DNA of 64,000 nucleotides from Eudromia elegans (taxonomy: Eukaryota > Chordata > Aves > Tinamiformes > Tinamidae): NCBI GenBank assembly GCA_003342815.1, contig PTEX01000236.1:603953-667952 (forward strand). Direction: 5' to 3'. This document shows, piece by piece, positions 1 through 13,497 of this stretch. The position numbers and the translations under genes are program-made. Position 1 is the first letter of the stretch. Every line of letters starts with the position of its first letter. Below the pieces are notes generated by a model. That model did no database searches. It was given only the letters and a program-made list of their open reading frames with translations, and was not told the DNA's origin.

Positions 1-3000
1 GTAAATGTGCATGAATTCCGTTCCCAGCCTAACAGGAGAAGACATTTATTCTTGGCTGGTAATTTCTGTGTTATCTCTGGCCAAGAGAACAGGAGGAGGC
101 TTTTCCTTCAACTAGTACTCAGTGGACTCTGTCTTCCCATGGACTTCTGCATTGCACAGAGGCTACAAATACATTTATTTCCTCTAAAAAACTTATCTTT
201 AAGACAAGTCCAAGTGACCACACCATGTAATCCACTGAAATATTTACCACAAAACAAAAAATTCAATTTACCCTCTCTCCTTTCAAGTGTAACATCCCTG
301 GACATCTGTGAACTGCATCTGCACTGAAAATCTTTCCCCTGATTGGGAAAGTGTGATGGAGACAGAACTGAAAATTGCATCTTCATATCCTGATGAAAAG
401 TTATTTTATCTCGAGTCTATAAAGTAACCAGCAGGATAGACATTGATTAATTTTACATATACCAGGTCACCACGAGCTGTTGTAGACAATGCATTGCTTA
501 TATGTGGTAATTATTTGATTTAAAACGAGATGCTTTTTTAAAGGACCATTATTACATATTATGTCTGATGAAGAAGAATGCAGAATCCAATTTGCAAAGT
601 GGTTCTGTAGCCATGTGAAAACTCTCACAGCGGATTGCAGTATGTCATAGAAACTGGATGGGCCTCGGCCACCTGATTTGAAGACTTCTTTCCTCAAATC
701 CAAGTCAGCTACTGAAAAGTTTCATGATCACTTCCAGTTAGGTAAGTGGTGGCAATCAGATTCTTCACACTTGGCTGTGGATATGTCCTGCATAGGAAAA
801 TTACACTCAACAAACAAACTCAAAATGTGGTATGGAAATCTATCATGTGCAGACTTTTTTGGAGCAATTAAAGCCATTGCTTGACAAGATCTGTAGTGTG
901 CTACTGAGAAGACATGGAGAGCATCTGAGGAAGAGAATGATACAAGGTAGATTGCTCTCTGAACTGGTAAGAAGAGAGGACAAAGAAAGATCTGATGTCC
1001 CTGATGTGATGCTCAAACTAGTGTCATTACGTATTTGAGACTTCAAGTCTTACCAAGGAGACCCGGGAAGGAGTTGTCCAGAAAGCAGGAAAGCAATGTG
1101 GAAAACAGAGTCATGCCACTGGAGGAGGAGCAATTAATCAGTATGTCAAAGATAGCGGACACTAAAAACAGGGATGGACCTTTCCACTATCTCCACGAAA
1201 AGGCAATCAATCAAAGAGGGTCGTGTAAGGACAGGATGAAAGCCAAATGACAGGCTACTCTTCAGCCTTTACAACCACGTGTTCCTTAAACTGAAAATCC
1301 CTCAGTGTTACCCAAGGGCTGGCACACTGGGATAAGGGCTTTAACAGAGCTCCACAGTCACACATGGTTACTATCACTGATAATGAAGAATGCAAATGAA
1401 AAGTGGCTGCCTATCATTCCAATCTGATAGGTTTTTACACAGTTTTGAAAAATTAAATGAGCACAGGAGGGGGAAGGCGGCAAGAAACAGTCAATAGTGT
1501 TTTACAGTGGAAGTTCAATAGTGCAATGCTGCTCTTTCAACAACAGCGAAAGAAAACCACTGAAAAAAGAAATCACCAACCGAGTGTTTGGACATTTTAC
1601 ATTAATCCCCCCTCATTTGTTTTTAGGTTGATAGTGTGATCCACAGCAGTAGATTAAATAGTAGAGAGTGGTAATTTGCTCAGTTAATGTGGAGTAACTG
1701 AAAGATAAGCAGACATTTTAGCTGAGCCTTGCACAATTTGATATGATAATCCCCAAACTCGTGCACCTTCTTCAAAATGCTAATGAAATATCATCACACG
1801 TCAGCACTGAAACCGGTGTTAGGGCTGAGACATGGAAAGCAATAGACAGACTAGAGGATTGGTGATCCCCTCCTCAGGAGTGCGTTTGGAAAACAAAATA
1901 CATCAAAAGGATAATTCACCTTTGCATTATTCCAGTGCTTATACAAAGAAATTTACCTTCTTTGGGAATAATATGAATGTAAATCATTTCATTTGATATT
2001 CGCATTGTTTTCAACTCCATTTCAGTAACTGCTGAATTGTATTTTACTTCAAAGAAACAACAAGTAAAAAAGTTTAAACATCTACAAAAGAAAAAAAAAA
2101 ACACCTTTATGTTCTATCACGTTCTTCTCTGAGTGATACTACTGAATAGTTTAATGTTAATTGCTCTGATAGAGCCATGCAGCCTTCATTCCACTGGTCT
2201 AAGTGGAAACAGGAGTAGGATTTAGCCCCCTGTTATAGGATGCTGTTTGGGTGTTTTTTTTTTTTTTTAAGTGGAAGCTGATGGAAGAAAAATAAGTCCA
2301 CAGGGTTGCTTTAGATTTATTTCCGATGGATTTTAGCACTTTAAAGTGCTTCTAAAATTATATTAACTGAAACTCAAGTAGAACCCTGTCGAGTACGCTC
2401 CCGGTATGGCAGCTCCAGGCCTGCGGCTCGGAGAACCGCGTTTCTTGCTGTCCCAAGTGCCCAAATAACACTCTCCCTTTTTCTTTCCCCACGTGGTTTC
2501 ATTTCTCTATTTATTTCTCCTATTGTATGCTATTTTATTACAAGAGGAGAGGGAAAACACAACAATCTTAACTCTTTCAGAACAGTAGCCCGGTGAGACA
2601 AATCTCCAAGGTGGCCATGGCTCCGAGGCAGGACTGTGCTTGCTGGGAAGCCTCTGCCTTTGGCCTTCTGCTCTCTTTTATTTCTCCATGAGAATACTTT
2701 GCCAATATTTCATTCTTTTTTTGCAAGCATTGCCTTTGGAGAGAGTAAGGAAGGACAGCGAGATGAGGGTTCTATCTTTGTGTTGCCCATGGGGTTGGCT
2801 CATGGCCCAGTGTTTGAAACAGAGTTTCCAGTAGTAGTGGAGATAATTTCTTCAGGGTATTTCTTTATGTAAACAGGCAATTTGCTATCTTTAGCCAAAT
2901 AGCAGCCATCCATCTGAAACCTAAGACTCCCTTTTTAGTCCTTTTTTAAGGCCTGTTTTTTCCTTTTTTTTTTCCTTACCCTACAGAATCTGTCTTTAAT

Positions 3001-3101
3001 ATCTTCTTCCAAAAGGAGGCCCTATATAAACCCTTTATCGCTATGTGAATGTATATATTTTATACACTCTTTCATAACCCGGCTTAGCTTGCCAGCCACT
3101 G

Positions 3102-3122
3102 CTTTGAAACAGCGTTTCAAAG
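3102..3122. repeat. Perfect 9-bp inverted repeat, 3-nt spacer
   Basis: CTTTGAAAC and GTTTCAAAG face each other across the trinucleotide AGC. The geometry suits a small hairpin or a dimeric protein site, but a perfect 9-bp inverted repeat with a short spacer can arise by chance in 64 kb. Confidence 0.6.
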
Positions 3123-3164
3123 ATACAGTCTCCCAGATAAGTAAGTGACCTATTGCACTCTACC

Positions 3165-3215
3165 ATGAACCTGATGCTTGACCTTGAGCAAGTCAATAGC
3201 AAATGGATAACATTA
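3165..3215 (+). repeat. Possible MIR core fragment
   Basis: The words TGACCTTGAGCAAGTCAATA resemble the MIR core phrase 'tgaccttgggcaagtcact' in sense orientation. Only about 30-50 bases are alignable by eye, so a chance match is possible. Confidence 0.35.
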
Positions 3216-3390
3216 AAAAGCTGGATTTGCCATTAGTTAATAATGCATGTTATCTGAATGTCACCATAACTGCAGCTCACTGGCTTGGGAATAGTGTCTG
3301 TTTAAAGGTAAAGTAGCAATAACGAAGTGTGCAAGAATTTTCCCAAGTTTGAAAAGCAGCACAGGAAAGAAGAGGAAAAAGAAGATGAGT

Positions 3391-3435
3391 GGGGAAAAAA
3401 AAAAAAAGAAAAAAAGAAGAAAAAAGAGGAAAAGA
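3391..3435 (+). repeat. 45-bp uninterrupted purine tract
   Basis: A run of only A and G that starts GGGG, continues as A-rich sequence and ends in AAG/AGG units. It is low complexity, with no visible retroposon body upstream. Confidence 0.85.
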
Positions 3436-4182
3436 ATTCAGGGAAAATATGGTCAGGAATAAGTCTAAAGCAAAGTCGCAACTGAGGTTAATTGGTTCAA
3501 TTTTCATAAAGGGCAACCTCTAAAAGTTTGGGAAACAGTAAATCAGGCCAGGAGTTTCTATTTGGAAACGACACACTGCAGAGTACAAAATATAGCAGAC
3601 AAAATGAAGAGCTAGAACACACAGCACTCAGGAAACAGGCACTTCTTTTTCTAGGGCAGCAAATTCCCAAGAAGTGTTACTGCAAAATATCTTCTTAAAC
3701 AGCTGAGTGTCCACTGAGGATGCTCTAAAATTGGCCAGGAGACATCAAGACTTTTGAGACTCGGGGCTGTCTTCAGTTCCCATCCATGTAAGACACCATT
3801 TCCCTGGCCATAGAGGATAATCTGAGTCCTGCACTCGATGGAACCTGAATCCCTGAGCAAAACTGAGGGGAAACCACAAGACGTAAAGAAGCTGGAAAAC
3901 AAATTCACTTTTAAACTGCGTGCACACGCAGAGATTCAGGCAGGGTTGCAGGGCCTCTTTAGAGAAGCAGGGCAGCATCCTGGCAAAACAAACTCTGCAG
4001 GGCCTGAAAAGCTTTTGTTCTCCTACATACAACTTAATTGTTGGGTTCTTCTCTAACTTGCATTTCTGAGTCACTTGCTTTTAATTAAGGCTCTAATTGG
4101 CACATTTTCTTGGATCCTGCTATTGTGTCCCTGAAAGAACCATCCAAGTATTTGCTTCCTACTGTTCTTACCCTGGAAAAAG

Positions 4183-4224
<42 letters not shown>
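4183..4224 (+). repeat. Pure A42 homopolymer
   Basis: Forty-two consecutive A residues preceded by GGAAAAAG. No recognisable processed pseudogene or LINE/SINE body lies upstream on the plus strand, and no poly(A)-tailed family is active in birds as far as is known (CR1 ends in an octamer repeat instead). It may be replication-slippage expansion, an old tail whose body has decayed, or an assembly artefact in length. Confidence 0.95.
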
Positions 4225-4225
<1 letters not shown>

Positions 4226-7200
4226 CATGTTGTAGATGTATCCAACTCCACCTCTTTTTGCCTTGATTAGAGGAACTGACTTCTGAGTATGACCTGACCA
4301 CAACCCATTTTGTCTCCTTTGTCATTATATATCACCTTTCCCAAAGGTTTCTTTAGGGTATCTCTTGGCCTCCTAGGTTCCCACATTCTGTCAGTGCAGA
4401 CATTTGTGACCATCCCAAATTACAGACCGATCTGCAAAAGGAGAAGATTTATGTGACAAAAGGGCCAGGTGCACTGCAACTAATTCCCTACTCGTACACT
4501 ACCCTTGTTTTATGCTTTCTGCCAAGGAGAGGTTGTTTTTGTTCCCACTGGGAGCAGGGTGGAAGCTCTGCCATCGAAGGCTGTGAAAGCAACGCACTGG
4601 AGCCCACCGGAGATGTGCGCTTTGGGAGCAATCCTGCCTCCCTTCCCACAGCTCTGCAGCAGCTGGGAGCTGCCCCTGCTCCCCGGAGAAGGGTCATCAT
4701 CCATCGCCAGCACCCTGTGCTACTTCATCTCCAAATCCCAGCTCTTAACACTGCAAGCTGCTCTGATCCAAGCACAACCTTGAGCTTCTAATGGGACAAC
4801 GCGGAGCTCTGGAAAGGGGAAATAAATAAATAAATAGACATAGAAAAGAATATGCTGGGAAAAGTGGTTTTCTTTGGCAGCCCTTTGCAGCCCCATCGCT
4901 GCAGAGTAGCTGGTCCTGCATAGAGCAGCACAGGTCTGGGTCTCTGGAGCCCAGGGCTAGGAAAGGATCTTTGTCTGGTCCAGAGACAGATGTGACGAGA
5001 CACAGCATGGGAGAATATATAATAAAACAATGCATGATAACAAAGTTGGCTGTGCTGAGACAAAGGACTCGCAATCCCTTCCTTTCCACCTTCTCGCTCA
5101 CGACTGCATGGAAAATAAAACCACTGGTGGCTATATATAGATCAGCCAGGGAGGGAGGACATATCCTGCATCATTCATGAACACGAGTCTCAGACAGTCT
5201 GCCAGAGCATAACTTAAACATTTGCTTACATCAAAGTGGAGCATGATCAAAAAACGGAGGGCTTCCCTCAAGGCTTTCACTCAAAAGAGAAAGAGCGAAA
5301 GAAATGCACTCTACTTGTGTTGCTAGATGCATTGTATAAATGAAAATTAGTGTAAACAGTCTGGAGATAACTAAATATTAAATGCACACAATTTATATAG
5401 CTTGAAGGAAAACAGTAATTGGTTAAGCTCACTGGAGAGCTGAAAATCCACACTTTATTGTTTTATTCTCTAGCAAAGGCAGCAAGAATTGTGTAAAAAA
5501 AGAGCGATAGCACCATTCAGAGTCATCGTTATCAGCCTGAGAACTGATGGCCCTCGCCATCATACCCAGTCCCCTATGGTCACAGGCAGTTTATCAAACA
5601 CTAACATTCACCTAAGTTGAGACATTCTGTTGATGTGTCCCCCTCTTCCTCAGGGGGCAATGTGGCCCTCCTCAGCCAAAGCGATCCCACCTGCTGGTTC
5701 TTGATGTGACAGGAAAGCTCTCAATGAAAACATTGAGTTAAACAGCAACAAACCCAAGCCCTGGTCTGCAGAGTGGCCACACAGGTCAAACACAAGCCAT
5801 AAATCACTTCTGTACACAGTAGAACAATGCTAAGACCTTCAGCACCTACCTCTAACCACAAGAAATAAAATCTATACTGGGCCACAAATGAAAAAGCAGG
5901 GCAGATTAAGAGTATGGTTAAGATTAAGAATATTCCCATTTGCTTCAACAGGGAATTCTGCTGCCATTGAGCCATAAAGGTCCAATAGAGTCCAGCTCCC
6001 GAAGACCACTCAGTTCCTACTAAAATCTGAAGATCGAGAAGTGCCAGAGATACATTATGAGCTGCAGAAGATCACAAAAAAATAGGCAAAAGCATACTTC
6101 AGAACTGTAATCCTCATTAGAGATGAGTCAATGAATTGCCTTAAATCTTCTGAGTGTAGATTATCTTCAGAGGAGTTGGGTAGGACTCAAATCACCCAGT
6201 TTATACATGTAGAAGTAGCATGTTTCCATTAGAGGTGTGCTCATATGTGAAGTTCTTTGTAGAACAGCACAAAACATATTCATAGAGGATGAATAATTTC
6301 ACCATAACATAGACAGCTGAAGTTAGACAAGTTTTATAATTAGGGGAGCAGAACCTAACTCTTTGTGGTTGGGGATGAAGGTACTGGCAATTCTGTGTTT
6401 CCTGAGTCAACCTTCCATCTTTCTGATGCTAACTCAGCTGCACGCAGCAATTTGGATGCTTTTATTTCTGGATGAGAGCTAAAACACCACCAACTTGTTT
6501 GTACTTTAGGAAATTCAAGGTTCCCTAAGCCATGTTCAGTAAAAATAGGGATTTTTCCAATGTTTAATAAAAAGTCATATCTCCAGCCCTGTTTCACTTG
6601 CAAACCTGCTCATCCCCAAAAGGGTGGCAAGTCAGCAACACATGGGCAGCTCATACAAAAAATCTTTAGGGGTATTTCTAGAGAAAAGTCAATAGAGTAA
6701 ATACAGGAGACCAGTCCTTACGACCAGTATTTTTTTTCCAAGCCAACAGCATTGGCTACTTCAAAGAGTCAGGATTAGACCTTACTGTAAACCTTTCTTA
6801 GAGATGATCAGTCTACTGATGTTTGCTATGTGTTATCAGGTCGCAGTGGGATCAGACACTCACATATTTGCAGATTCTGGATGGAATTTGACCCTTTTCC
6901 CCATTTAACTGGCACAGTGTAACGAGCTCTAACTACTAACATTAGCCATGATGGGAGAGATGGAAAGCAATACTATTTATAAGCTAGTATAGATATTTTT
7001 TGAACTTTTTTTTTAAAAAAAAAGATTTTTATTAAGTTACTGTCTTCTGTGATTACATAACAACTACATTCAGGTCATATCCCATGGCACTTGCTTTGGA
7101 TTTCTACTTAAACCTGTAATAAATTCACTTGGAGTATGCCTGCCCAGAGATCAGTAAGGAAAATTGAGAAGTGTCAAAATGAAGCCTAAAAATAATAGTA

Positions 7201-9724
7201 GCAGCAACATCAATTTATGCTATGTTTCTCCAACAATGTGCCAAAGGGAAACAAAACAAACAAAAAACCTCCAAAAAATCAAAAAAAGCATAATATAATG
7301 ATCTTTGCATCATGTTATCAGACCCCAAAAATTCATTGGGTTGTCTCACAGTAAGGAGTAGTACTTTTTGCTGTTACTTTAAAATATTTTGCCTTATTCA
7401 GTTCTTGCCTTCTACTCTTCGTATATATTATATGTACCTTTGCATATTTTATACCTATGCAAATAAACCTAACATGTTTTTGAATATTAAAACAACTAGC
7501 CAGAAACATCGAGATAGTCTTCCCCAGCAATTTAAAACAAAAGCAGAGATAAATTCACTTGCTTGTGTTGAATTGAAATATATCTGATTTACATTCTGGT
7601 GTTAAAGTAGCTCTCTCAAGGCTTCAAAGCCTCAATATTGAAGTTACCTGGGAATGCAGAAAATGATAGACAAGTCCTACCAATTTATGAATATTGAGGT
7701 TTTTATTGACTTTTAGACATCTATTATTACTGATGAAGCTCAGTAAGCCATAGTTCCACAGAAAAAGCTTTGTGAGTACTGAGGAAGGAAAAGTCTCTCC
7801 CTCATGGAAATGGAGAGCAAAATTTGAAGTTTGAATGATGGGAACTATGCAGGGACAGAGAAATGAAAGGGATGAATTTTGAAGGAGCAGGAAGCTGCAG
7901 AGTTGTGAAGAGCTTTCAAGGTAAAGAGGGTTGAATTTAACCATGATGAGGACTTCCTAATCTACTGGGAAGTAGTTAAAACAAAACAAAACCACATACA
8001 CACATTTATGTGAAGCCAATAGCAAAGAGGCCTGATGAATCCACAATCTATACTATGATCAATGAAATCAGGCCACATCCAAATTTTTATATCTCTTGAT
8101 CATTTCACAAATTCCATTCTAATTGAGAATAACATCTTTATATCTCCAAGGAACAACAGAAAAAAACAATCCAAGTCCCAGGGCTGTGCTAATAGTAAGT
8201 AATGAACACACAAGGAGACTACAGCAGAAATTACCATATAGCGTAAAGAGATTCTTTCTCTTACCAAAAAAGTAAAATCACAAATAAATGACAGGATTGC
8301 AAATTTCAGATTTCTCTCAATGATATGAAGACAACTTCCTCACCGAAATCACACCAAGAGGACTTCTTTGGAGTACAAACCCTTCCTTGCAGACTGTGCA
8401 GTATACAAAGCAATGGGGCATCCTTTTTTGGATGAGGGTAGGTGAGGCCAGGCCTCCAGCTTGGGGGATGTCTTGGTTTCACACTCAACATCTGGGCTGG
8501 ATGCTGGTGCTGGTTAGTGAGACACCAACAGTTCCGCAGTGAGAAGCTGAGGAAATCAGATTCAGGAGTCCTGATGCAGACACCTATAAATTGGGGTTAT
8601 CTTCTTGACCTAGGTACTAAAGATTCAGAAAATACAATAGCAAACAGTGTGTTTGCTCAATCCTCACTTTGCATCATGATGACTTTTCATTTGCCATTAG
8701 CCCAGTTCAGATTGGGCCGGGGGGACACACCCGTAGACCATACTGATAGTTCAAGTCCATTTCAGTCCATTTCATGGATCAAATTCAACCTTACTGAGCC
8801 AAAAACTTCCTATCCTTGAACAATTCTTTCTGTTGTTCCTATCTAATGAATCTCTGCCTAAAGTGTAATCATGCCCTACCATGATTATCCATATTATATC
8901 AGTAACACTCAAGAGTCAGATCATGTTTGTCGAAATCTCCTCAATATACAACTTAATTTATTTTTTCATATCTCATCTGGCTCAAAAAGCAATGAACTCT
9001 CCACCAATTCCTTATTTATCGTGCCACATAATTATTCATCCACGTTCAGTTTTCATTCCTTGCTACAAATGTATCTTACAATGTTTATAATTAAATACAA
9101 ATAAAAATACGATTGGATCAATACCAGAAACATATTTTCCAGTTAACCATGCCAATAATTCTCCTTTGCTTTCTCTACCTATGTCAGTAGAAGCCTGAAA
9201 GAGACAAATATTGCAATATTGCTGGGACTCTACACAAGCAAATTGACTTTCAGATCTGGGAAATCCGCAGCGAAAACCAGGTTTTAGGAATTAGAAATAA
9301 ATAGGCAGCTGTTATGTAAGAATTAAGCTTACCTCACAGGAAGCTTCACAAAGCTCTGTCAATAACCTCTGCCAACAACTGCCTACCCCTACAAAAATAT
9401 GGTGATGGCAGAGCGGCGGTGATAAATCACAGCCTTCTTTCGTTCCCGCCACAATGCTGGTACTCACCAGTATTTATAACCTACCATTTACTGAACTATG
9501 CACGTTTATTGGCTCTCTGGAGGGGCTGATAAGGGCAGGGATGGGGAGCAGGCATCACATCGTGCATCCCACAGCAGCTCCTTGCCATGTGCTCCATGGC
9601 AGCCACCAGCGCGAGGGGTAATGCAAAGCCACACTGTTGTGTGCTGCCCTCCAGCTTCATTATTTCCTTTACCCTCTTCTACCTGAATGCACCCAAAAAG
9701 GCTCATTGCAACATTCTGAAAACA

Positions 9725-9726
<2 letters not shown>
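4225..9726. other. Single-copy non-coding sequence
   Basis: No gene recognised. Contents are a short AAAT array at about 4819-4836, a 14-bp AT palindrome (AATATTGCAATATT) near 9207, and a 10-bp tandem duplication AGTCCATTTC x2 near 8755. Open frames reach at most 125 codons and look random. Nothing else supportable was seen. Confidence 0.6.
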
Positions 9727-9755
<29 letters not shown>

Positions 9756-9788
9756 CATAATCATTATTATCCTTATTATCATTATTTT
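9727..9788 (+). repeat. (ATT)n microsatellite
   Basis: About 20 trinucleotide units of ATT with a few interruptions (ATC, ATA, CTT) toward the 3' half. It is translated as a long poly-Ile/Leu run in a spurious frame. Confidence 0.95.
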
Positions 9789-9930
9789 CTTTTCCAATGC
9801 CCCCCACCTCTTTGTCACAGCAATTCTTTAATGGCAACCCAAACTTAAATTCTTCTCGAAAGCTTTTTCAGGCTTTTTCAGGTGGTTCCAGAGTTGCTTT
9901 TCATTGAGGAGGTCAGAATGGTACCTTCAG

Positions 9931-10001
9931 TACATATATATATGTATTAATTTATTTTTATATATATGTGTATATATATCTATTTATATATATATGTACT
10001 T
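9931..10001. repeat. TA-rich simple repeat
   Basis: TATATA blocks interspersed with TTATTT and TGTG. It begins with the 16-bp perfect palindrome TACATATATATATGTA (9931-9946). Confidence 0.9.
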
Positions 10002-13000
10002 ATTTATCCCCAGCTTAGCAAATGGGCACATAAAGCAAATAAGGAAACAATTTTGTTGTGTTTTTCAAAGCGCTGCTATAAACCTTCTTCCTCCAGTGCC
10101 ATAATTCTTTGCCGTGGTAAGAAACAACCTAAATAGCTGTTGCAGTAATGGCTAACATGGAGAACAAGAAACAATGGTCAGAAATTAGCTCATCGTAAGC
10201 TCAGCACGAGGATGTTGTAGAGGCTCTACCAGAAGCAAAGGATGGAAAACTAGCCCCAAACTTCTGTTAGAGCTGCCAAACTTTGCAAAGCAGAGACAAA
10301 AGCCATGTTGGGATTACGCTCTGCTGATAATGTCCCTCCATCAGTTGTGTGGCCCTGAAACAACCTCATCAGACGGTTGTTTGTCAAAAACAAATTTAGA
10401 GCAATCTACCATATGTAATTTACAGCCATGGCTTGACAACATACTGCAGCTATCCCCAGCAGACACAACTGTTTACATTCTATCCACATAATTGGGTCTG
10501 GTTCAGTAACATTTTTCATTGGTGTGTCTGCCAAAATTATTAAGCTATTAGTACACGCTGAACCGGTGCCAAGCCAAATATTTGCCAACAAAAATGGCCT
10601 TATCTGTATAAATGGCCAAGAGGTTTGTGTTTTTTGGGGGCTGGAGTGGGGTGTCTGTATTTTTAAGGCTCTGCTGCATATACATAAATACATATACAAA
10701 TGCTTAACAAAACTATTACTTGACATTGATGTAACATATTAAGTTGAGATAGCCCCAGGGCTGCATAGTGCACAAGGTTGTATTTTGACGGACACATCTT
10801 TTGCTGTTGCAGCAGAGGAGATGGACGGTGGTAAGAGCAGAGCCAACCATCTGCATGCTCCTTCTTCAACCACTTCAGAGCAAGGTGTAGAGACCTTCTA
10901 GATGTCACATATGTGACAACTCAAGGGGAAGAGGGGTCCTTAAACTGCAGTTTAGCTCTCAGTGCACGAAACTCATAATACCTTCTATGTGCAGAAAGAA
11001 ACAACATGGAAATAGCGTTTTTAATTAATTTCCAGTTTTCAATACATATTAGGAGTTGCAGAAGCTCAGCTAGTAGTCACTGGGGTCATCAAAAAAGGAA
11101 CAATTTTGTTACTGGGCGTTAGACTGTTTTCCCTACCAGCTCCAAAACTGAAGCATTAAGAAAATGCTTTAGCCCTTACCCACACTGGGTCTCAGTTTCT
11201 CAACTGGAGAGGAGGTGCGTTATGTTATTTAAAAATGCCTCTGTGAACCCCTTCATACACCTTCTGGTGAGGAAAACAGTTTGTGGATGGCAGCTCTTCA
11301 GAAGACTTTTCTCCCATCTCCTCAGGGAATATTCTTTGCCATAATGTCCTAAGCATTTCTCACCAGAGCCTCAAAAAGTCAGGCCTTCAGACCCCCAAGT
11401 AGTCTAAATCTCCCATCCACACAAAGAAGGTCCTAAACTCCCTCAATAATTAAACAGGATTCAATGTGGCTTGAGTAAGTGAGGAACAGGGCTGAGCATT
11501 AATATTGAATCTCCTGTAATGCTAGAGAGCAACGGCTGAGATTTACTCTTCAATTAAATTTCACTTCAAAGAAGTGCATTTGTATTAATTTTGGTTAGGA
11601 GATATAAAATCAACATAACGAAAGGTAGACTACAGAGCCTGCAAGTCAATCTGGCACAGTGACAACTCCAAAAGCCAATTCAAATAACGAAAAAAAGGGA
11701 GCAAATCTGCTACCCTTGTATGTCTACAATATAGCTATCAACTCTGTATGCATATAAGTTGAATGTTTTTAAGATGCAACTGATTTCAGTCTAATATATG
11801 CCTATACAATAGCTCAGCCACGTAACATTGTAGAACTCTCTATTCATTGACAATAAGTGAAGTCCAAGGTGACTAAGTAAAATGTTTGTGTTGCAGAGAT
11901 CTCAAAAAAATAAAGCTAATCAAATTCTACCACTGTAAATCACCAAATATTTTTTGAAGCCAGATGAATTTTTAGGTGTTCATAACTTTGATGGGTCTTG
12001 CAAGCACTTACTGAGTCCATAGGAAGGGAATTGTAAGAAGATTAACACATCAATATTACTTCATTGCATTGAAAAAAATTATATGTTCAGCTTAACACTT
12101 CCTGATCATGTGTTATACTGCGCTGAATATACAGATGTCAGGACTCTGAAATCAGGTTTGATCCTTGGTGATTTTAAAAAGCATGTCAAGATATGCACAT
12201 ATTTACACAGTCACATTCAGGTATTTTTACTGTTTTTGATGGGGTTTGGGTCATTTATGAGAAAATTCAAGTCGAGTTGCCTAAATTTTCACATCAAAGA
12301 ATTAAATCCCCTCAAAGGCATCAGCATGAAAGGACAGCAAGCGGGTTTTGATCTCTACTTCCCTATACCTGACACAGGGTTTTACCTTAATGTCCTCAAG
12401 TTGTGTGTCCTGCTATGATGAATACTCCTATTTGCTGCAGTTTACTTAACAGTTTTTCAGTCAGTCAACATGCAGCACTCATCAAGAAGGCCTTGAGGTG
12501 AATTTTAAATGATATTCTGCATGGTAATGAAGAGACCACACTCCTACAGTACCAGCTATGCTACTGTCCCGTGTATACTAGTGTCCTTGGAAAGGTAAAC
12601 TTGGTCTTAGGGAAGGTAAAGAAAACACGGGCTGCATTCAGGATGACACGGCCTTTAGGCAAGGGAGCAGGTTCCTCTCACCCAACCTGGCTGAGGTATC
12701 TCGGGAAGGAGACAACTTGGTCTGGGCTTCCCTCTCTTCATCCGTGTAGACAGAATGGACTCCCCTGAGGGTGGTCTCTTATTTGAGACCCAGGAGAAGC
12801 CTGGGTCTCCTCTGGAGGTGTCCATATCTGGAGAAAATCCATGGGAATTAGGGAGTGGGATTCACTTTATGAGAAGAAAGCTCTCTCCTTATATACAGTC
12901 AATGGACACTCACACTTCTCTTCCTGTTTTACGTGGTCACTGAGGGTGACAGAAATTGTCCTTTTAAAGTACCCATTTCTTTCTGAAGTTTATAGGGGTG

Positions 13001-13443
13001 AAATGTCTAGTGGTTTTTTTCGTTGAAGTGAGATGAATACCACCTCAAGCAGAATCAAGTGGGGTAACTCCAGGCCATAACTCTACTATTCATCCTTTTA
13101 CAGCCTTGTAAAAAGTGAAAATCATATTGCTTATAATCAGAAAAGAGTTATAAAAAGAACATATGAGAAAAATTAAAACAAAGAAGCAAACAAGCAGGGG
13201 ACACTTCTGCTGGAAGGAGAGGACAGGACCACTCTGGCATTGCTTTCCTGAGACCCACAGTGCATTTCAGGCCCTGTAGGACACATCCGGGGCCATTTGC
13301 TCTGTTCCTAGGGGCTCTGCAGCTGCTCCATGAAAGGAGACACCATCCTCAGTGCATGAGAAGCCCTTAACTCCCACCTCTGCTCTCCCACCCTGACAAG
13401 TGCAGGCCATGGAAGGAATGAAGCTTAAAAAAGAACTATCTTT
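10002..13443. other. Non-coding sequence, possible regulatory block 10310-10620
   Basis: No gene recognised. The part from about 10310 to 10620 is complex, non-repetitive sequence rich in motif-like words (TTTGTCAAAAACAAA, CATATG, AAAATTATTAAGC, CCAAATATTTGCC). It resembles conserved non-coding DNA, but there is no direct evidence of conservation. The rest is ordinary AT-rich sequence. A 111-codon open frame at 12083-12418 shows no domain or family resemblance and is taken as chance. Confidence 0.45.
11175..11230 (+). repeat. Possible MIR fragment
   Basis: GGGTCTCAGTTTCTCAACTG followed by GAGAGGAGGTG resembles the MIR phrase 'gcctcagtttcctcatctgtaaaatggg' in sense orientation. The fragment is short and diverged; chance similarity is not excluded. 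Confidence 0.35.
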
Positions 13444-13497
13444 TATATATATAGATATATATATATCTATATATATATCTACACACACATATATTTA
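13441..13497. repeat. TA-rich repeat with 34-bp perfect palindrome
   Basis: Positions 13444-13477 form a perfect palindrome of alternating AT with one G/C pair at 13454/13467 (AGATATATATATATCT core). It is followed by a short ACACAC run. The tract could extrude as a cruciform; microsatellite origin is likely. Confidence 0.9.

Larger units (their letters stand above)
1..4182. other. Single-copy AT-rich non-coding sequence
   Basis: No recognisable gene. Open frames are short, overlap on both strands and match no family I know. A donor-like AG/GTAAGT lies at 740-747, but no matching acceptor or credible coding exon accompanies it. The stretch also holds a T15 run at 2254-2268, a small CpG-containing patch near 2390-2440, a 21-bp inverted repeat near 3.1 kb and a pure purine run near 3.4 kb, some of which are listed separately. 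Intergenic versus intronic status cannot be decided. Confidence 0.6.

Noticed and set aside
556-680. Possible C/D-box snoRNA (TGATGA near 567, CTGA near 672)
   Set aside because: The spacing is too long and no terminal stem was seen.
832-1038. Basic, helix-like 68-codon frame with donor-like GTAAG sequences nearby
   Set aside because: The opposite strand is equally open over the same interval, no family matches, and no acceptor is convincing.
9637-9831. Isoleucine-rich frame resembling a membrane protein
   Set aside because: It is a translated (ATT)n microsatellite.
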